A DNA stretch of 64,000 nucleotides from Arthrobacter sp. ZGTC131 (GTDB lineage Bacteria; Actinomycetota; Actinomycetes; Actinomycetales; Micrococcaceae). A program made the position numbers and the translations under genes. The notes beneath the pieces are model-generated. The model ran no database searches, was not told the origin of the DNA, and was given only the letters and a program-made list of their open reading frames with translations. The stretch is taken from positions 186,001 through 250,000 of the forward strand of contig NZ_PJIK01000001.1 of NCBI RefSeq assembly GCF_002929275.1, given 5' to 3'. Below, one piece after another: positions 25,724 through 34,162 of this stretch; position 1 is the stretch's first letter; every line of letters begins with the position of its first letter.

Positions 25724-27118
25724 ATGACAGGATCCATCCCGGGCGTGCCCGTCGACAACACGGGCGCCGAACCGCATTGGCCCGCGCCGTTCGCGGAGCG
25801 GCCCGTGGACGCCACTGTCCGCGTACCCGGTTCGAAGTCCCTGACCAACAGGTACCTCGTGCTCGCTGCCCTGGCCGACGGCCCGTGCCGCCTGCGGGCG
25901 CCGCTGCATTCCCGTGATTCGGCCCTGATGATCGGGGCGCTGCGCCAGCTCGGCGCCGAGGTCCGCGAGGTGCCGGGCGACGGTGCCTTCGGCCCGGACC
26001 TGGAGGTAACACCCATCCCGCCGCATTCCGGCGGCCAAGAAGTGGCCATCGACTGCGGGCTGGCGGGCACAGTGATGCGCTTCGTCCCGCCGCTGGCTGC
26101 CCTCCGGAGCGGCGCCACAGTTTTCGACGGCGACCCCCATGCCCGGGCACGGCCGATGGGCACCATCATCGAAGCCCTGGTGGGGCTCGGCGTCGCCGTG
26201 AGCAGTGAGTCCGGCGAAATGCCCGCCTCCCTGCCCTTCACTGTCGCCGGCACGGGAGAGGTCCGCGGCGGGCACCTCGTCATTGACGCCAGCGCCTCCT
26301 CCCAGTTCGTCTCGGCCCTGCTGCTCGTCGGGGCACGGTTCACCGAAGGCCTGCACCTCGAGCATGCCGGAAGCGCCGTCCCGAGCCTGGACCACATCAA
26401 CATGACCGTGGCCGTGCTGCGCGGAGTCGGCGTCGCCGTGGACGACTCCACACCGAACCACTGGATCGTCAACCCGGGAACAATCCGCGCCTTCGATCAA
26501 CGGATCGAGCAGGACCTCTCCAACGCCGGGCCCTTCCTGGCCGCCGCCCTCGCATCGCGCGGCACGGTACGGATCCCGGACTGGCCCGAACACACCACCC
26601 AGGTGGGTGATCTCTGGCGGAGCATCCTGACCGAGATGGGGGCCACCGTGACCCTGGAGGCCGGAACGCTCACGGTCACCGGCGGCAGTGAAATCAGGGG
26701 CGCCGACTTCGCCGACACCAGCGAGCTCGCACCGACCGTCGCGGCACTCTGCGCCCTGGCCACTGGCCCCTCGCGCCTGAGCGGCATCGCCCACCTGCGC
26801 GGCCACGAAACGGACAGGCTCGCGGCGCTGGTCACCGAGATCAACCGGCTCGGCGGCGACGCCGAGGAAACACCGGACGGACTCATCATCCGGCCGGCGC
26901 CGCTCCGTGCCGGCGTTGTGTACAGCTACGCGGACCACCGGATGGCCACGGCGGGTGCGATCCTCGGCCTGGCCGTTCACGGCATCGAAGTGCAGGACAT
27001 CGCCACGACGGCCAAGACCATGCCGGACTTTCCGCAGCTCTGGGCGGACATGCTCGCACAGGGCAGCGCCTCTGCCCAGAGGAAGGGCGCAGGGACCCCC
27101 GGTGGCACGCAGCACTGA
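25724..27118 (+). CDS. aroA: EPSP synthase (3-phosphoshikimate 1-carboxyvinyltransferase)
   Basis: 464 residues. Shikimate-pathway enzyme joining PEP and shikimate-3-phosphate. Motifs: [16 protein letters not shown] (substrate lysine), LAGTVMRF with GTVMR in the position of the GTAMR loop of plant enzymes, and [14 protein letters not shown] near the C-terminus. Begins 6 bp after doxX; an AGCAGGA site is very close to the ATG. Followed by rsgA, which starts inside its last codons. Confidence 0.96.
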   Translation: MTGSIPGVPVDNTGAEPHWPAPFAERPVDATVRVPGSKSLTNRYLVLAALADGPCRLRAPLHSRDSALMIGALRQLGAEVREVPGDGAFGPDLEVTPIPPHSGGQEVAIDCGLAGTVMRFVPPLAALRSGATVFDGDPHARARPMGTIIEALVGLGVAVSSESGEMPASLPFTVAGTGEVRGGHLVIDASASSQFVSALLLVGARFTEGLHLEHAGSAVPSLDHINMTVAVLRGVGVAVDDSTPNHWIVNPGTIRAFDQRIEQDLSNAGPFLAAALASRGTVRIPDWPEHTTQVGDLWRSILTEMGATVTLEAGTLTVTGGSEIRGADFADTSELAPTVAALCALATGPSRLSGIAHLRGHETDRLAALVTEINRLGGDAEETPDGLIIRPAPLRAGVVYSYADHRMATAGAILGLAVHGIEVQDIATTAKTMPDFPQLWADMLAQGSASAQRKGAGTPGGTQH

Positions 27119-28217
27119 CTCCTGGGACGAATCCGACGTCCGGATCCGTCCCAACAAGAAGGGGACGCGGCCCCGCACCAAGGACCGGCCCGCCTATGAG
27201 GACGCCGTCACCGGCCGCATCATCACCGTTGACCGGGGGCGCTACACGGCCGTGGTGGGCGAGGACTCCGGCGACGAGCGGACGGTCATCGCCGCCCGGG
27301 CCCGCGAACTCCGCCGCTCCCCCGTGGTGGCCGGCGACTTCGTGTCCCTCGTCGGCGACGTGTCCGGAGACCCGGACACGCTGGCCCGCCTCGTGAAGAT
27401 CCAGGACCGGAAGACGCTCCTGCGCCGCAGCGCCGATGACACCGACCCGATCGAACGCGCGGTAGTGGCCAACGCGGACCAGCTGGTGGTGGTCGTGGCC
27501 GCCGCCAACCCGGAACCGCGCACCGGCTTCATCGACCGCGCCCTCGTGGCGGCGTACGACGCCGGCATCGAGCCGCTGCTGCTCGTCACCAAGGCGGACG
27601 TCAAGGACCCCGCCGAACTGCTCGACAACTACCGGCACCTCGATTTCCCCGTCATCATCAGCCGCACGGCCGACTCGGCGGCGTCGGGCATCGATGCCCG
27701 GTCCGACGACGGCCTGTCCGCCCGTCTTGACGTCGAAGCGGTCTCCCAGCTGCGCGCCCACCTGGACGGCAAGGTCACCGTGATGCTGGGCCACTCAGGC
27801 GTCGGCAAATCCACCATGGTCAACGCCCTGACCGGGGCGGAACGGGCCACCGGCGGCGTTAACGCCGTCACCGGGCGGGGGCGGCACACGTCGTCGTCGG
27901 CCCTGGCACTCAAGCTGGCCGATGCCCCGACGGGAAGCTGGATCATCGACACCCCCGGCATCCGCTCCTTCGGCCTGGCGCACGTTGACCCGGACCGGAT
28001 CCTGCATTCGTTCCCCGACCTGGCGCCTGGCACCGAAGCCTGCGAGCGGGGCTGCAAGCACGATGCCACTGCGGTCAACTGCGGCGTGGACGCCTGGGTG
28101 TCAGCCGGCCACGCGGGCCCCTCCGGCGCTGCCCGGCTCGCGTCGCTGCGCCGCCTGCTGGGTACGGATCCGCGCATGGAAGCGCAGGAAACAAAGGAAC
28201 TCGGCAGCGTCAGCTAG
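27102..28217 (+). CDS. rsgA: Ribosome small-subunit GTPase A
   Basis: 371 residues. Circularly permuted GTPase that checks 30S maturation. Order: N-terminal OB fold ([16 protein letters not shown]), G4 TKAD, G1 GHSGVGKST, switch, G3 DTPGIR, then C-terminal zinc site C-x4-C-x-H-x6-C ([14 protein letters not shown]). GTG 27102 overlaps the end of aroA by 17 nt, the arrangement usual in Micrococcaceae. Confidence 0.94.
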   Translation: MARSTDSWDESDVRIRPNKKGTRPRTKDRPAYEDAVTGRIITVDRGRYTAVVGEDSGDERTVIAARARELRRSPVVAGDFVSLVGDVSGDPDTLARLVKIQDRKTLLRRSADDTDPIERAVVANADQLVVVVAAANPEPRTGFIDRALVAAYDAGIEPLLLVTKADVKDPAELLDNYRHLDFPVIISRTADSAASGIDARSDDGLSARLDVEAVSQLRAHLDGKVTVMLGHSGVGKSTMVNALTGAERATGGVNAVTGRGRHTSSSALALKLADAPTGSWIIDTPGIRSFGLAHVDPDRILHSFPDLAPGTEACERGCKHDATAVNCGVDAWVSAGHAGPSGAARLASLRRLLGTDPRMEAQETKELGSVS

Positions 28218-28283
28218 GCTCCGCGGCGCCTTCCGCAGGCAGACATCCCCGCCCGGCCGGGTCTTTGACGGTAGTTTGGAACC

Positions 28284-29096
28284 ATGACCCAACCCGCTTC
28301 AAGCTACAACGATGACCTGCGCCTGGCCCATGTGCTGGCGGATTCCGTGGATGACCAGACCATGAGCCGGTTCAAGGCGCTCGACCTTCAGATCGAAACC
28401 AAGCCAGATCTGACGCCGGTCACCGATGCCGACAAGGCCGCCGAGGAGTCCATCCGCGGCCAGCTGTCCCGTTCCCGCCCCCGCGATGCCGTCCTCGGCG
28501 AGGAGTTCGGCAGTTCCGGTCACGGCTCCCGTCGCTGGATCATCGATCCGATCGACGGGACCAAGAACTTCGTCCGCGGGGTTCCCGTCTGGGCCACGCT
28601 GATCGCCCTCGTCGATGAGGGCGAGCCCGTCGTAGGTGTGGTGAGCGCGCCGGCACTCGGCAAGCGCTGGTGGGCTGCCAAGGGGGCGGGCGCCTACATG
28701 GGCCGTTCGCTTGCCGCCGCCACCCGGCTCAAGGTCTCCAACGTCTCCAAATTGTCGGACGCCTCGCTGTCCTATTCCAGCCTGGGCGGCTGGAAGGAGC
28801 GGGGAAACCTGGACGAGTTCCTGGGCCTGACCGAGGATGTATGGCGCACACGCGCCTTCGGTGATTTCTGGTCCTACTGCCTGGTGGCTGAGGGCGCCGT
28901 GGACATCGCCTGCGAGCCGGAACTGAACCTCTATGACATGGCTGCGCTGGTGCCCATCGTCACGGAAGCGGGCGGCCGCTTCACCTCGCTGGAGGGCACC
29001 GACGGCCCGTTCGGCGGCAACGCCCTCGCCACGAACTCCATCCTGCATTCGGAGGTCCTCAAGCGCCTCAATCCGCAGCTGGATGATTTGCTCTAG
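28284..29096 (+). CDS. hisN: Histidinol-phosphatase, inositol-monophosphatase family
   Basis: 270 residues. Mg-dependent phosphatase with the IMPase metal motifs: [15 protein letters not shown] and the C-terminal [15 protein letters not shown]. The [20 protein letters not shown] version is the one seen in actinobacterial HisN, which dephosphorylates histidinol phosphate in histidine synthesis. A -10 like TAGTTT (28272-28277) ends 6 nt before ATG, so the message may be leaderless. Followed by a strong terminator. Confidence 0.9.
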   Translation: MTQPASSYNDDLRLAHVLADSVDDQTMSRFKALDLQIETKPDLTPVTDADKAAEESIRGQLSRSRPRDAVLGEEFGSSGHGSRRWIIDPIDGTKNFVRGVPVWATLIALVDEGEPVVGVVSAPALGKRWWAAKGAGAYMGRSLAAATRLKVSNVSKLSDASLSYSSLGGWKERGNLDEFLGLTEDVWRTRAFGDFWSYCLVAEGAVDIACEPELNLYDMAALVPIVTEAGGRFTSLEGTDGPFGGNALATNSILHSEVLKRLNPQLDDLL

Positions 29097-29118
29097 GCCA
29101 CCTCCGGATCCTCCGGAA

Positions 29119-29170
29119 GAATATACGACGGCGGGCGCCCCCTCAGGGAGGCGTCCGCCGTCGTATATTC
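29119..29170 (+). terminator. hisN terminator
   Basis: Long hairpin with 16-bp perfect outer arms (GAATATACGACGGCGG and complement) plus GC extension; AT-rich base of the stem on both sides. Confidence 0.8.
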
Positions 29171-29263
29171 GGTAATCGGGGCCATCCGACGCGCCTGTAA
29201 CAAACTGCTTAATATTCGCGTCCGCCTTTTTCATCGCCTGCCGGGATGTCCTAGGCTCGTAAC

Positions 29264-29400
29264 AGGTCACGAGTGCCAGCGCTAAACCCCGGTTTGCTGG
29301 CCGGCAACCCTCCATTCGCGGTGGGGTGCCCCGGGTGACGACCAGGCCGGTCCGGAACGGACCCGGCAAGCGCGGATCCCCGTCACCGGGGTCCTTTCAG
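29264..29400 (+). ncRNA. SAM-IV riboswitch
   Basis: The segment from 29264 follows the SAM-IV consensus closely: GGTCACGAGTGCCAGCG, the GCTGGCCGGCAACCCTCC core, GCGGTGGGGTGCCCCGGGTG and the closing GACCAGG. It is the actinobacterial S-adenosylmethionine sensor, normally turning genes off when SAM is plentiful. A short CCCCG/CGGGG hairpin follows (about 29378-29391) and then the ribosome site GCGAGG before ATG 29412, so control is probably on translation. Confidence 0.93.
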
Positions 29401-29411
29401 AGCGAGGTCCC

Positions 29412-30821
29412 ATGACGACTGCAATCTTCCCTTCCACCACCGGCACCGGGCTGCTTGACCACCGCTTTGCCGCGGCCGCCAATCCGCTGGCAGCGGTCAC
29501 CGGTGCCGAAATCCAGGCGCCGCTGATCCAGGGCGGGCACGTCCGCTACGCCAATCTCGACTACGGAGCGTCGGCGCCGGCACTGTCCGTCGTGTCGGCC
29601 TATCTCAACGAGATCCTGCCCTTCTACGCCAGCGTGCACCGCGGCGCCGGCTACGCGTCGCAGATCAGCACCTCCGTCTACGAGAATGCCCGGAACATCG
29701 TGCGCGACTTCGTCGGCGGCCGCGCGGATGATTCGGTCATCTTCACGCGGAACACCACCGATTCCCTGAACCTCCTGGCCGGCTGCCTGCCGGTGGTTGA
29801 CCACCACCACACCGGGGAGGTCCTGTACCTCGACATCGAGCACCACGCCAACCTGCTGCCGTGGCAGGGTGTCCCGCACCGCAGCGTCGTGGCCTCCGAC
29901 ACGATTGAAGGCACCATCGCTGGCCTGCGCGCCGAGCTGGAGCACGGCGACGTCAGTCTCCTCGCCGTCACCGGCGCGTCCAACGTCACCGGCGAAATCC
30001 TGCCGATCCGCCGCCTCGCCGCGCTGGCCCACGAATTCGGTGCCAGGATCGCGGTGGACGCGGCGCAGCTCGCGCCGCACCGCCGGATCAACATCGCCGC
30101 GGACGGCGTCGACTACCTCGCGTTTTCCGGCCACAAGCTCTACGCGCCGTTCGGTGCCGGCGTGCTGGTCGGCCGGCCGGACTGGCTCGACGCCGGCACT
30201 CCCCATCTCGCCGGCGGCGGCGCCGTCAGCGAGGCCAGGCTCGACGGCGTCAGCTGGGCCGCCGGCCCGGCCCGCCATGAAGGCGGCTCCCCCAACGTCC
30301 TGGGCGCAGCCACGCTCGCCCGCGCAACCCAGGTGGTCGCGGCGCTGGACCAGGAGCGCTGGCACGCGCACGAGGCCGCCATCCGGTCCTTCCTCGTCGA
30401 GGGCCTGCAGAAGATCGACGGCGTCACCGTCCACCAGATTTTCTCCGACACCAACCCGGACACGGACACCATCGGAGTGGTCAACTTCTCCGTGGCCGGA
30501 TACGACGCCGGCCTGGTGGCCGCTTACCTGTCGGCAGAGCACGGTGTGGGACTCCGCGACGGCCGCTTCTGCGCCCACCCGCTCCTCAAGCGCCTCGGCC
30601 TCCCGTCCGGGTCCCTGCGCGCAAGCTTCGGCGTGGGTTCCCGGCTCGAGGACGCCCAGCGGCTGCTGGCCGGCATCGAGGAGCTCCGCCGGACCGGCCT
30701 CGGCTGGGACTACGTGGTGGATTCCGGACGCTGGGTTCCGGCCAACGACACCCGCAGCTACCCGGAGTGGGCACCCAATACGCCCGGCACCGCTGGAGCG
30801 GCACCCTGCACGCAGGACTGA
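29412..30821 (+). CDS. Class V aminotransferase-fold PLP enzyme under SAM-IV control
   Basis: 469 residues, cysteine desulfurase/SufS-like fold. The PLP lysine is in SGHKLYAPFGAG; GASNVTGEILPI and VDAAQLAPHRRI hold the cofactor, and a late cysteine in GRFCAHPLL is in the place of the mobile persulfide cysteine. The SAM-IV riboswitch ties it to methionine or sulfur supply, yet it is not part of the Suf operon. It may be a cysteine desulfurase or lyase feeding sulfur amino-acid synthesis; the precise reaction is not clear. Confidence 0.85.
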   Translation: MTTAIFPSTTGTGLLDHRFAAAANPLAAVTGAEIQAPLIQGGHVRYANLDYGASAPALSVVSAYLNEILPFYASVHRGAGYASQISTSVYENARNIVRDFVGGRADDSVIFTRNTTDSLNLLAGCLPVVDHHHTGEVLYLDIEHHANLLPWQGVPHRSVVASDTIEGTIAGLRAELEHGDVSLLAVTGASNVTGEILPIRRLAALAHEFGARIAVDAAQLAPHRRINIAADGVDYLAFSGHKLYAPFGAGVLVGRPDWLDAGTPHLAGGGAVSEARLDGVSWAAGPARHEGGSPNVLGAATLARATQVVAALDQERWHAHEAAIRSFLVEGLQKIDGVTVHQIFSDTNPDTDTIGVVNFSVAGYDAGLVAAYLSAEHGVGLRDGRFCAHPLLKRLGLPSGSLRASFGVGSRLEDAQRLLAGIEELRRTGLGWDYVVDSGRWVPANDTRSYPEWAPNTPGTAGAAPCTQD

Positions 30822-30951
30822 CACGGCACCTAGGATTGACGCTCCACCCGGGACCGGCTGCTCCGATCGGGACCGACGCCGGCAATGCGGCCGCCAGCTC
30901 CATGCGGTAAATTCGAAGGGTAAATTTTCGCATCGCCTAAGGAGACTGCAC

Positions 30952-31710
30952 GTGGCACGGGGTGGTCCCAAACTCGGGCATGGGCGGCGGCAGGAGCTGG
31001 GGCAAAGCTTCCAGGACGGCGGCGAGCACTACCACCGCGTCCGTCCGGGCTACCCCGCCGATTCGGCGGACTGGCTCCTTCCCGCCGACGCCACCACGGC
31101 CGCGGACCTGGGCGCCGGCACCGGCAAGTACACGGCGCTCCTGGTGGAACGCGGCCTCGCTGTCAGCGCCGTGGATCCCTCGCCGGACATGCTTGATCAG
31201 CTCCGCCTCGCCTACCCGACGGTGGCGGCGCTGGAAGGCTCCGCGGAAGACACCGGGCTGCCCGACGAGTCCTTCGACGTCGTCACGGTGGCGCAGGCGT
31301 GGCACTGGTGCAATCCACTCCTGGCCAGCGCCGAGATCGCGCGGATCCTGAAGCCGCGCGGCGTGCTCGGCCTGATCTGGAACCAGCTGGACACCTCAGT
31401 GCCGTGGGTCCACCGGCTCTCACGCATCATGCATGCAGGGGATGTCCTCAAGCCCGACTTCCGCCCGCGGATAGGCCCGGAATTTACGAGACTGGGGAGC
31501 CACCTGACGCGGTGGGAGGACCCGGTGACGCCGGACGACATCCTCGAGCTGGTCAAGTCGCGCAGCTACTATCTCGGGGCCAACGACGCCACCCGTGCCA
31601 AGGTCACCGGCAATCTCGACTGGTACCTCCACGAGCATCTGGGGCACGCAGAAGGCGAGCTGTTGCTCCTGCCCTACCTCACCCAGACTTGGCGGGCAGC
31701 GAAGGCATGA
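30952..31710 (+). CDS. Class I SAM-dependent methyltransferase
   Basis: 252 residues. Motif I DLGAGTGKYT, acidic motif AVDPSPDMLDQL and motif IV-like FDVVTVAQAWHW place it with UbiE/Methyltransf_11 enzymes. N-terminus MARGGPKLGHGRRQELGQSF is a frequent actinobacterial form; substrate unknown. GTG 30952 has AAGGAG 6 nt upstream. Ends 31 bp before the DtxR-family gene. Confidence 0.85.
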   Translation: MARGGPKLGHGRRQELGQSFQDGGEHYHRVRPGYPADSADWLLPADATTAADLGAGTGKYTALLVERGLAVSAVDPSPDMLDQLRLAYPTVAALEGSAEDTGLPDESFDVVTVAQAWHWCNPLLASAEIARILKPRGVLGLIWNQLDTSVPWVHRLSRIMHAGDVLKPDFRPRIGPEFTRLGSHLTRWEDPVTPDDILELVKSRSYYLGANDATRAKVTGNLDWYLHEHLGHAEGELLLLPYLTQTWRAAKA

Positions 31711-31741
31711 TGCCGCACCGGCACCGGGTAGGCTTGGATCC

Positions 31742-32455
31742 GTGAAGACCAGCACGCCCTCCTCCTCGATCGAGGACTACGTCAAGGTCATCTATTCCTT
31801 CACGGAGTGGCAGGACAAGCCCATTACGTCCACCCAACTGGCACAGCGCCTTGGCGTCGCCAACTCCTCGGTTTCGGAGATGGTGCGCAAGCTCAAGGAC
31901 CAGGGACTGGTCCTGCACAAGCCGTACAGCGCTATCACGCTCACGGCGCAGGGCGTCCGGCTTGCGCTGTCCATGGTCCGCCGGCACCGCCTCATTGAAA
32001 CCTACCTCGTGCAGGACCTCGGCTACAGCTGGGATGAAGTGCACGATGAAGCCGAGCAGCTGGAGCACGCGGTCTCGGACACGTTCATCGAACGGATGGC
32101 GGCCAGGCTGGGAAACCCGACGCGGGACCCGCACGGCGATCCCATCCCCTCCGCGGACGGCACGGTGGAGATGCCCTCGGCCCACCGCATGAGTGAACTC
32201 GACGACGGTCACACCGGCAGGATCACCCGGATCAGCGACGAGAATCCGGAGCTGCTCCGCTACCTTTCCGCCGAAAGGATTGACCTTGACGCTGACGTCG
32301 AGGTCAGGGGCCGCAAGCCGTTCGGCGGCGCCCTCGTGGTGCGGATCAGTTCCGCCGGGACCAGCCGGGACTTCGATCTCGCCGATGAAGTCGCCTCCGC
32401 CCTGTGGGTGCACAGCGACTCCGCGCATGCCGGCTGCCGGATGGCCGGGGTCTGA
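31742..32455 (+). CDS. DtxR-family metal-dependent regulator (MntR/IdeR type)
   Basis: 237 residues. Winged helix (1-70: SIEDYVKVIYSFTEW, LAQRLGVANSSVSEMVRKLK), then the metal-binding dimer domain (RRHRLIETYLV, DEVHDEAEQLEHAVSD) and a C-terminal SH3-like FeoA domain. It senses Mn or Fe. The TAGGCT -10 box (31729-31734) ends 7 nt before GTG, so the mRNA is probably leaderless. The next two genes encode fluoride channels; any link is unproven. Confidence 0.9.
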   Translation: MKTSTPSSSIEDYVKVIYSFTEWQDKPITSTQLAQRLGVANSSVSEMVRKLKDQGLVLHKPYSAITLTAQGVRLALSMVRRHRLIETYLVQDLGYSWDEVHDEAEQLEHAVSDTFIERMAARLGNPTRDPHGDPIPSADGTVEMPSAHRMSELDDGHTGRITRISDENPELLRYLSAERIDLDADVEVRGRKPFGGALVVRISSAGTSRDFDLADEVASALWVHSDSAHAGCRMAGV

Positions 32456-32457
32456 GT

Positions 32458-32520
32458 GACCGGGCCCTGGACGAACGGGCTCCGCGTGAACAGGCCCTCC
32501 GTGACCGGGCTCCGCACAGC
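32458..32520 (+). repeat. 15-bp tandem repeat ahead of fluC-1
   Basis: Four degenerate 15-bp units that translate, in the fluC frame, as SDRAL, DERAP, REQAL, RDRAP. They fill the gap between the DtxR gene stop and the chosen fluC start. Confidence 0.6.
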
Positions 32521-32532
32521 GGCGGTTTGCCC

Positions 32533-33003
32533 GTGAAATCCGGCCCTCGGTTAGGAGGCCCCGCCGGTGACGGCGCGACCACCCTGAAAGCTGCCGCCGG
32601 CCACGGCTGGCGGGTCTGGGCGGCGGTAGCCGCGGGCGGGCTGCTGGGGACAGAGCTGCGGTACGGGCTGGTTCTGCTGTTCCCCGAACCCGAGGGGTCC
32701 GTGCCGTGGACCACGCTGGGCATCAACGTCGCCGGAAGCTTTGTCCTGGGTGCGCTCACTACCATCTGGATCGCACGCCCGCGCACCGCGTTCTGGCTCC
32801 GCGCGGCGATCGGCCCCGGCCTGTTGGGATCGTTCACCACCTTCTCCGCGCTCGCCCTTTCAGTGGACCGGCTGGCCCGGGACGGACTCCACGGCGTGTG
32901 GCTGGCCTACCTGTTCCTCTCCGTCGTGTTCGGACTGGGTGCAGCCGCGGCCGGCTGGCGGGCCGGCAAAGCGCTCGGCGGTATGAGCGGGGGCCGCCCG
33001 TGA
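32533..33003 (+). CDS. crcB: Fluoride channel subunit FluC/CrcB, first copy
   Basis: 156 residues from GTG 32533. Small dual-topology membrane protein with four helices; motifs TELRYG, GINVAGSFVLG and the fluoride-path GLLGSFTTFSALAL. Exports fluoride passively. The frame is open upstream through a pentapeptide repeat into the end of the DtxR gene, so the true start may be earlier, though no good start codon with ribosome site is seen there. The next gene is a second copy with a 4-nt overlap: such pairs form heterodimers. Confidence 0.88.
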   Translation: MKSGPRLGGPAGDGATTLKAAAGHGWRVWAAVAAGGLLGTELRYGLVLLFPEPEGSVPWTTLGINVAGSFVLGALTTIWIARPRTAFWLRAAIGPGLLGSFTTFSALALSVDRLARDGLHGVWLAYLFLSVVFGLGAAAAGWRAGKALGGMSGGRP

Positions 33004-33365
33004 CCGCGCTGTTGGTGGGCCTGTTCGGCACTGCCGGCGCCCTCATTCGGTTTGCCGTGGATACCTTGTTGGCCGGCCGCTCCAATCCGCGGCGCCACTG
33101 GCCCTGGGCCACCTTGCTGGTCAATGTGGCCGGCTGCCTCGTCATAGGGCTGTCCATCGGTTTCAGCAGCAGGATCGGGCCGGAATGGCATGCCGCACTG
33201 GCCACCGGGCTCGCGGGCGGGCTGACCACTTTCAGTTCCTGGACCACCGCCACTGTGCGTCTGATCAGCGAGCAGCGCTATCCCGCCGCGGTCCTCAACG
33301 TCGGCGCCAACCTCCTGACCGGCATGGCGGCTGCGGCTGCCGGGATTGCGCTTAGCGGCGGGTAG
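33000..33365 (+). CDS. crcB: Fluoride channel subunit FluC/CrcB, second copy
   Basis: 121 residues. Motifs GALIRFAVD, LLVNVAGCLVIG and GLAGGLTTFSSWTT. Overlaps the first copy by 4 nt (GTGA). Together with the first subunit it should form an antiparallel heterodimer. Confidence 0.9.
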   Translation: MTALLVGLFGTAGALIRFAVDTLLAGRSNPRRHWPWATLLVNVAGCLVIGLSIGFSSRIGPEWHAALATGLAGGLTTFSSWTTATVRLISEQRYPAAVLNVGANLLTGMAAAAAGIALSGG

Positions 33366-33497
33366 TCCACGGGAACCGGGGCCGCCTTCCCGGGCGGCGG
33401 CAGCACCGCCGTCGTACTCTTGTCCCCTGCGTTGGCTCCCGCGGCGGAACAGCACTGCGGCCGGCAGCGGCAGTGCCTTACCGTATCGTGGACTGTG

Positions 33498-33860
33498 ATG
33501 ATTAGCAGACGCGACGCGGCAATTGCCCTTGATGTACCCCTGGAAATGGCCCAGCGCCACGGCATACCCAAGTGGCTGTCGGAGGCCGAGCTGGGCGAAA
33601 TCCTGGACAACCCGCCGCAGTGGCTGCTGCAGTCCCGCGCCAACCGGACGGGTAAGCGGCCCGTCTGGGTGCATCTGACGTGCGACGTCTGTGGGTATTC
33701 GGAGGCAGCCAGGCCCAAGAAATGGTGGCCGGACTTTACCTACGTCAGCTGCGCGCATCACAGCCCGGCCGAGATCCCGCCCCCGGCGCCGGGGTTCGTG
33801 CGCAGCGAGTTTGACGGCGTGGGCACCCGTTTCGTGGGCATCGCCGACGTCTCCGCCTGA
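33498..33860 (+). CDS. Unrecognised 120-residue protein with CxxC...CxH motif
   Basis: Soluble, 120 residues from ATG 33498 (MISRRDAAIALDVPLEMAQ). A short helix-turn-helix-like start (RRDAAIALDVPLEMAQRHGI) is followed by LSEAELGEILDNPPQWLLQS and a metal-like motif C-x2-C (CDVC) with C-x-H 20 residues on (SCAHH). This could be a small zinc-binding, DNA- or RNA-related protein. A GTG one codon earlier is an alternative start. I do not recognise the family. Confidence 0.75.
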   Translation: MISRRDAAIALDVPLEMAQRHGIPKWLSEAELGEILDNPPQWLLQSRANRTGKRPVWVHLTCDVCGYSEAARPKKWWPDFTYVSCAHHSPAEIPPPAPGFVRSEFDGVGTRFVGIADVSA

Positions 33861-33918
33861 CGCGGAGCCCCTCCACCGGCAGTTACATTTGGCATGAAAC
33901 AGGCGTAATTTACGTATG

Positions 33919-33940
33919 GAGGGGCACTCTCGTGCCCCTC
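33919..33940 (+). repeat. 9-bp perfect hairpin in the leader of the 44-residue gene
   Basis: GAGGGGCAC-TCTC-GTGCCCCTC, just after a promoter-like TTGGCA-N17-ACGTAT and 18 nt before the ribosome site GAGGGAG; likely near the 5' end of the mRNA. Confidence 0.55.
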
Positions 33941-33957
33941 GGACGAGGGAGCACGCC

Positions 33958-34092
33958 ATGCCGGACAAGACACCGCACCAGCAGCAGCAGAAAAAAGCGG
34001 GCAAGACCATCAAGCAAAAACGGGCGGACAAGAAGGCAAAGGGACCCATTGAAGGTGCCCCGGACCCGGTCGCGCATCTGAAGAAACGCTGA
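33958..34092 (+). CDS. 44-residue lysine-rich protein
   Basis: Starts MPDKTPHQQQQKKAGKTIKQ and ends DPVAHLKKR; 44 residues, strongly basic, no membrane segment. GAGGGAG stands 8 nt before the ATG, a promoter-like sequence lies upstream, and a clear terminator follows 24 bp after the stop, so it is a free-standing small gene. Function unknown; composition suggests a nucleic-acid or ribosome-associated protein. Confidence 0.75.
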   Translation: MPDKTPHQQQQKKAGKTIKQKRADKKAKGPIEGAPDPVAHLKKR

Positions 34093-34115
34093 CTGCAGGA
34101 TTACATCCAGTTAGG

Positions 34116-34143
34116 GCGGGGCCGGATTGCGGCCCCGCTTTTT
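34116..34143 (+). terminator. Intrinsic terminator after the 44-residue gene
   Basis: GCGGGGCCG-GATTG-CGGCCCCGC followed by TTTTT. Textbook Rho-independent terminator. Confidence 0.92.
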
Positions 34144-34162
34144 GTGGCTGTTCCCGTGGCCG

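Larger units (their letters stand above)
29097..29411. other. 315-bp region: hisN terminator and SAM-IV riboswitch
   Basis: Contains the hisN terminator (29119-29170), a promoter region, then the SAM-IV riboswitch leading into the aminotransferase. No gene. Confidence 0.85.

Noticed and set aside
29797-30951. Methyltransferase with a 385-residue N-terminal extension
   Set aside because: The frame is open upstream, but it is the shadow of the aminotransferase gene; GTG 30952 has a proper AAGGAG.
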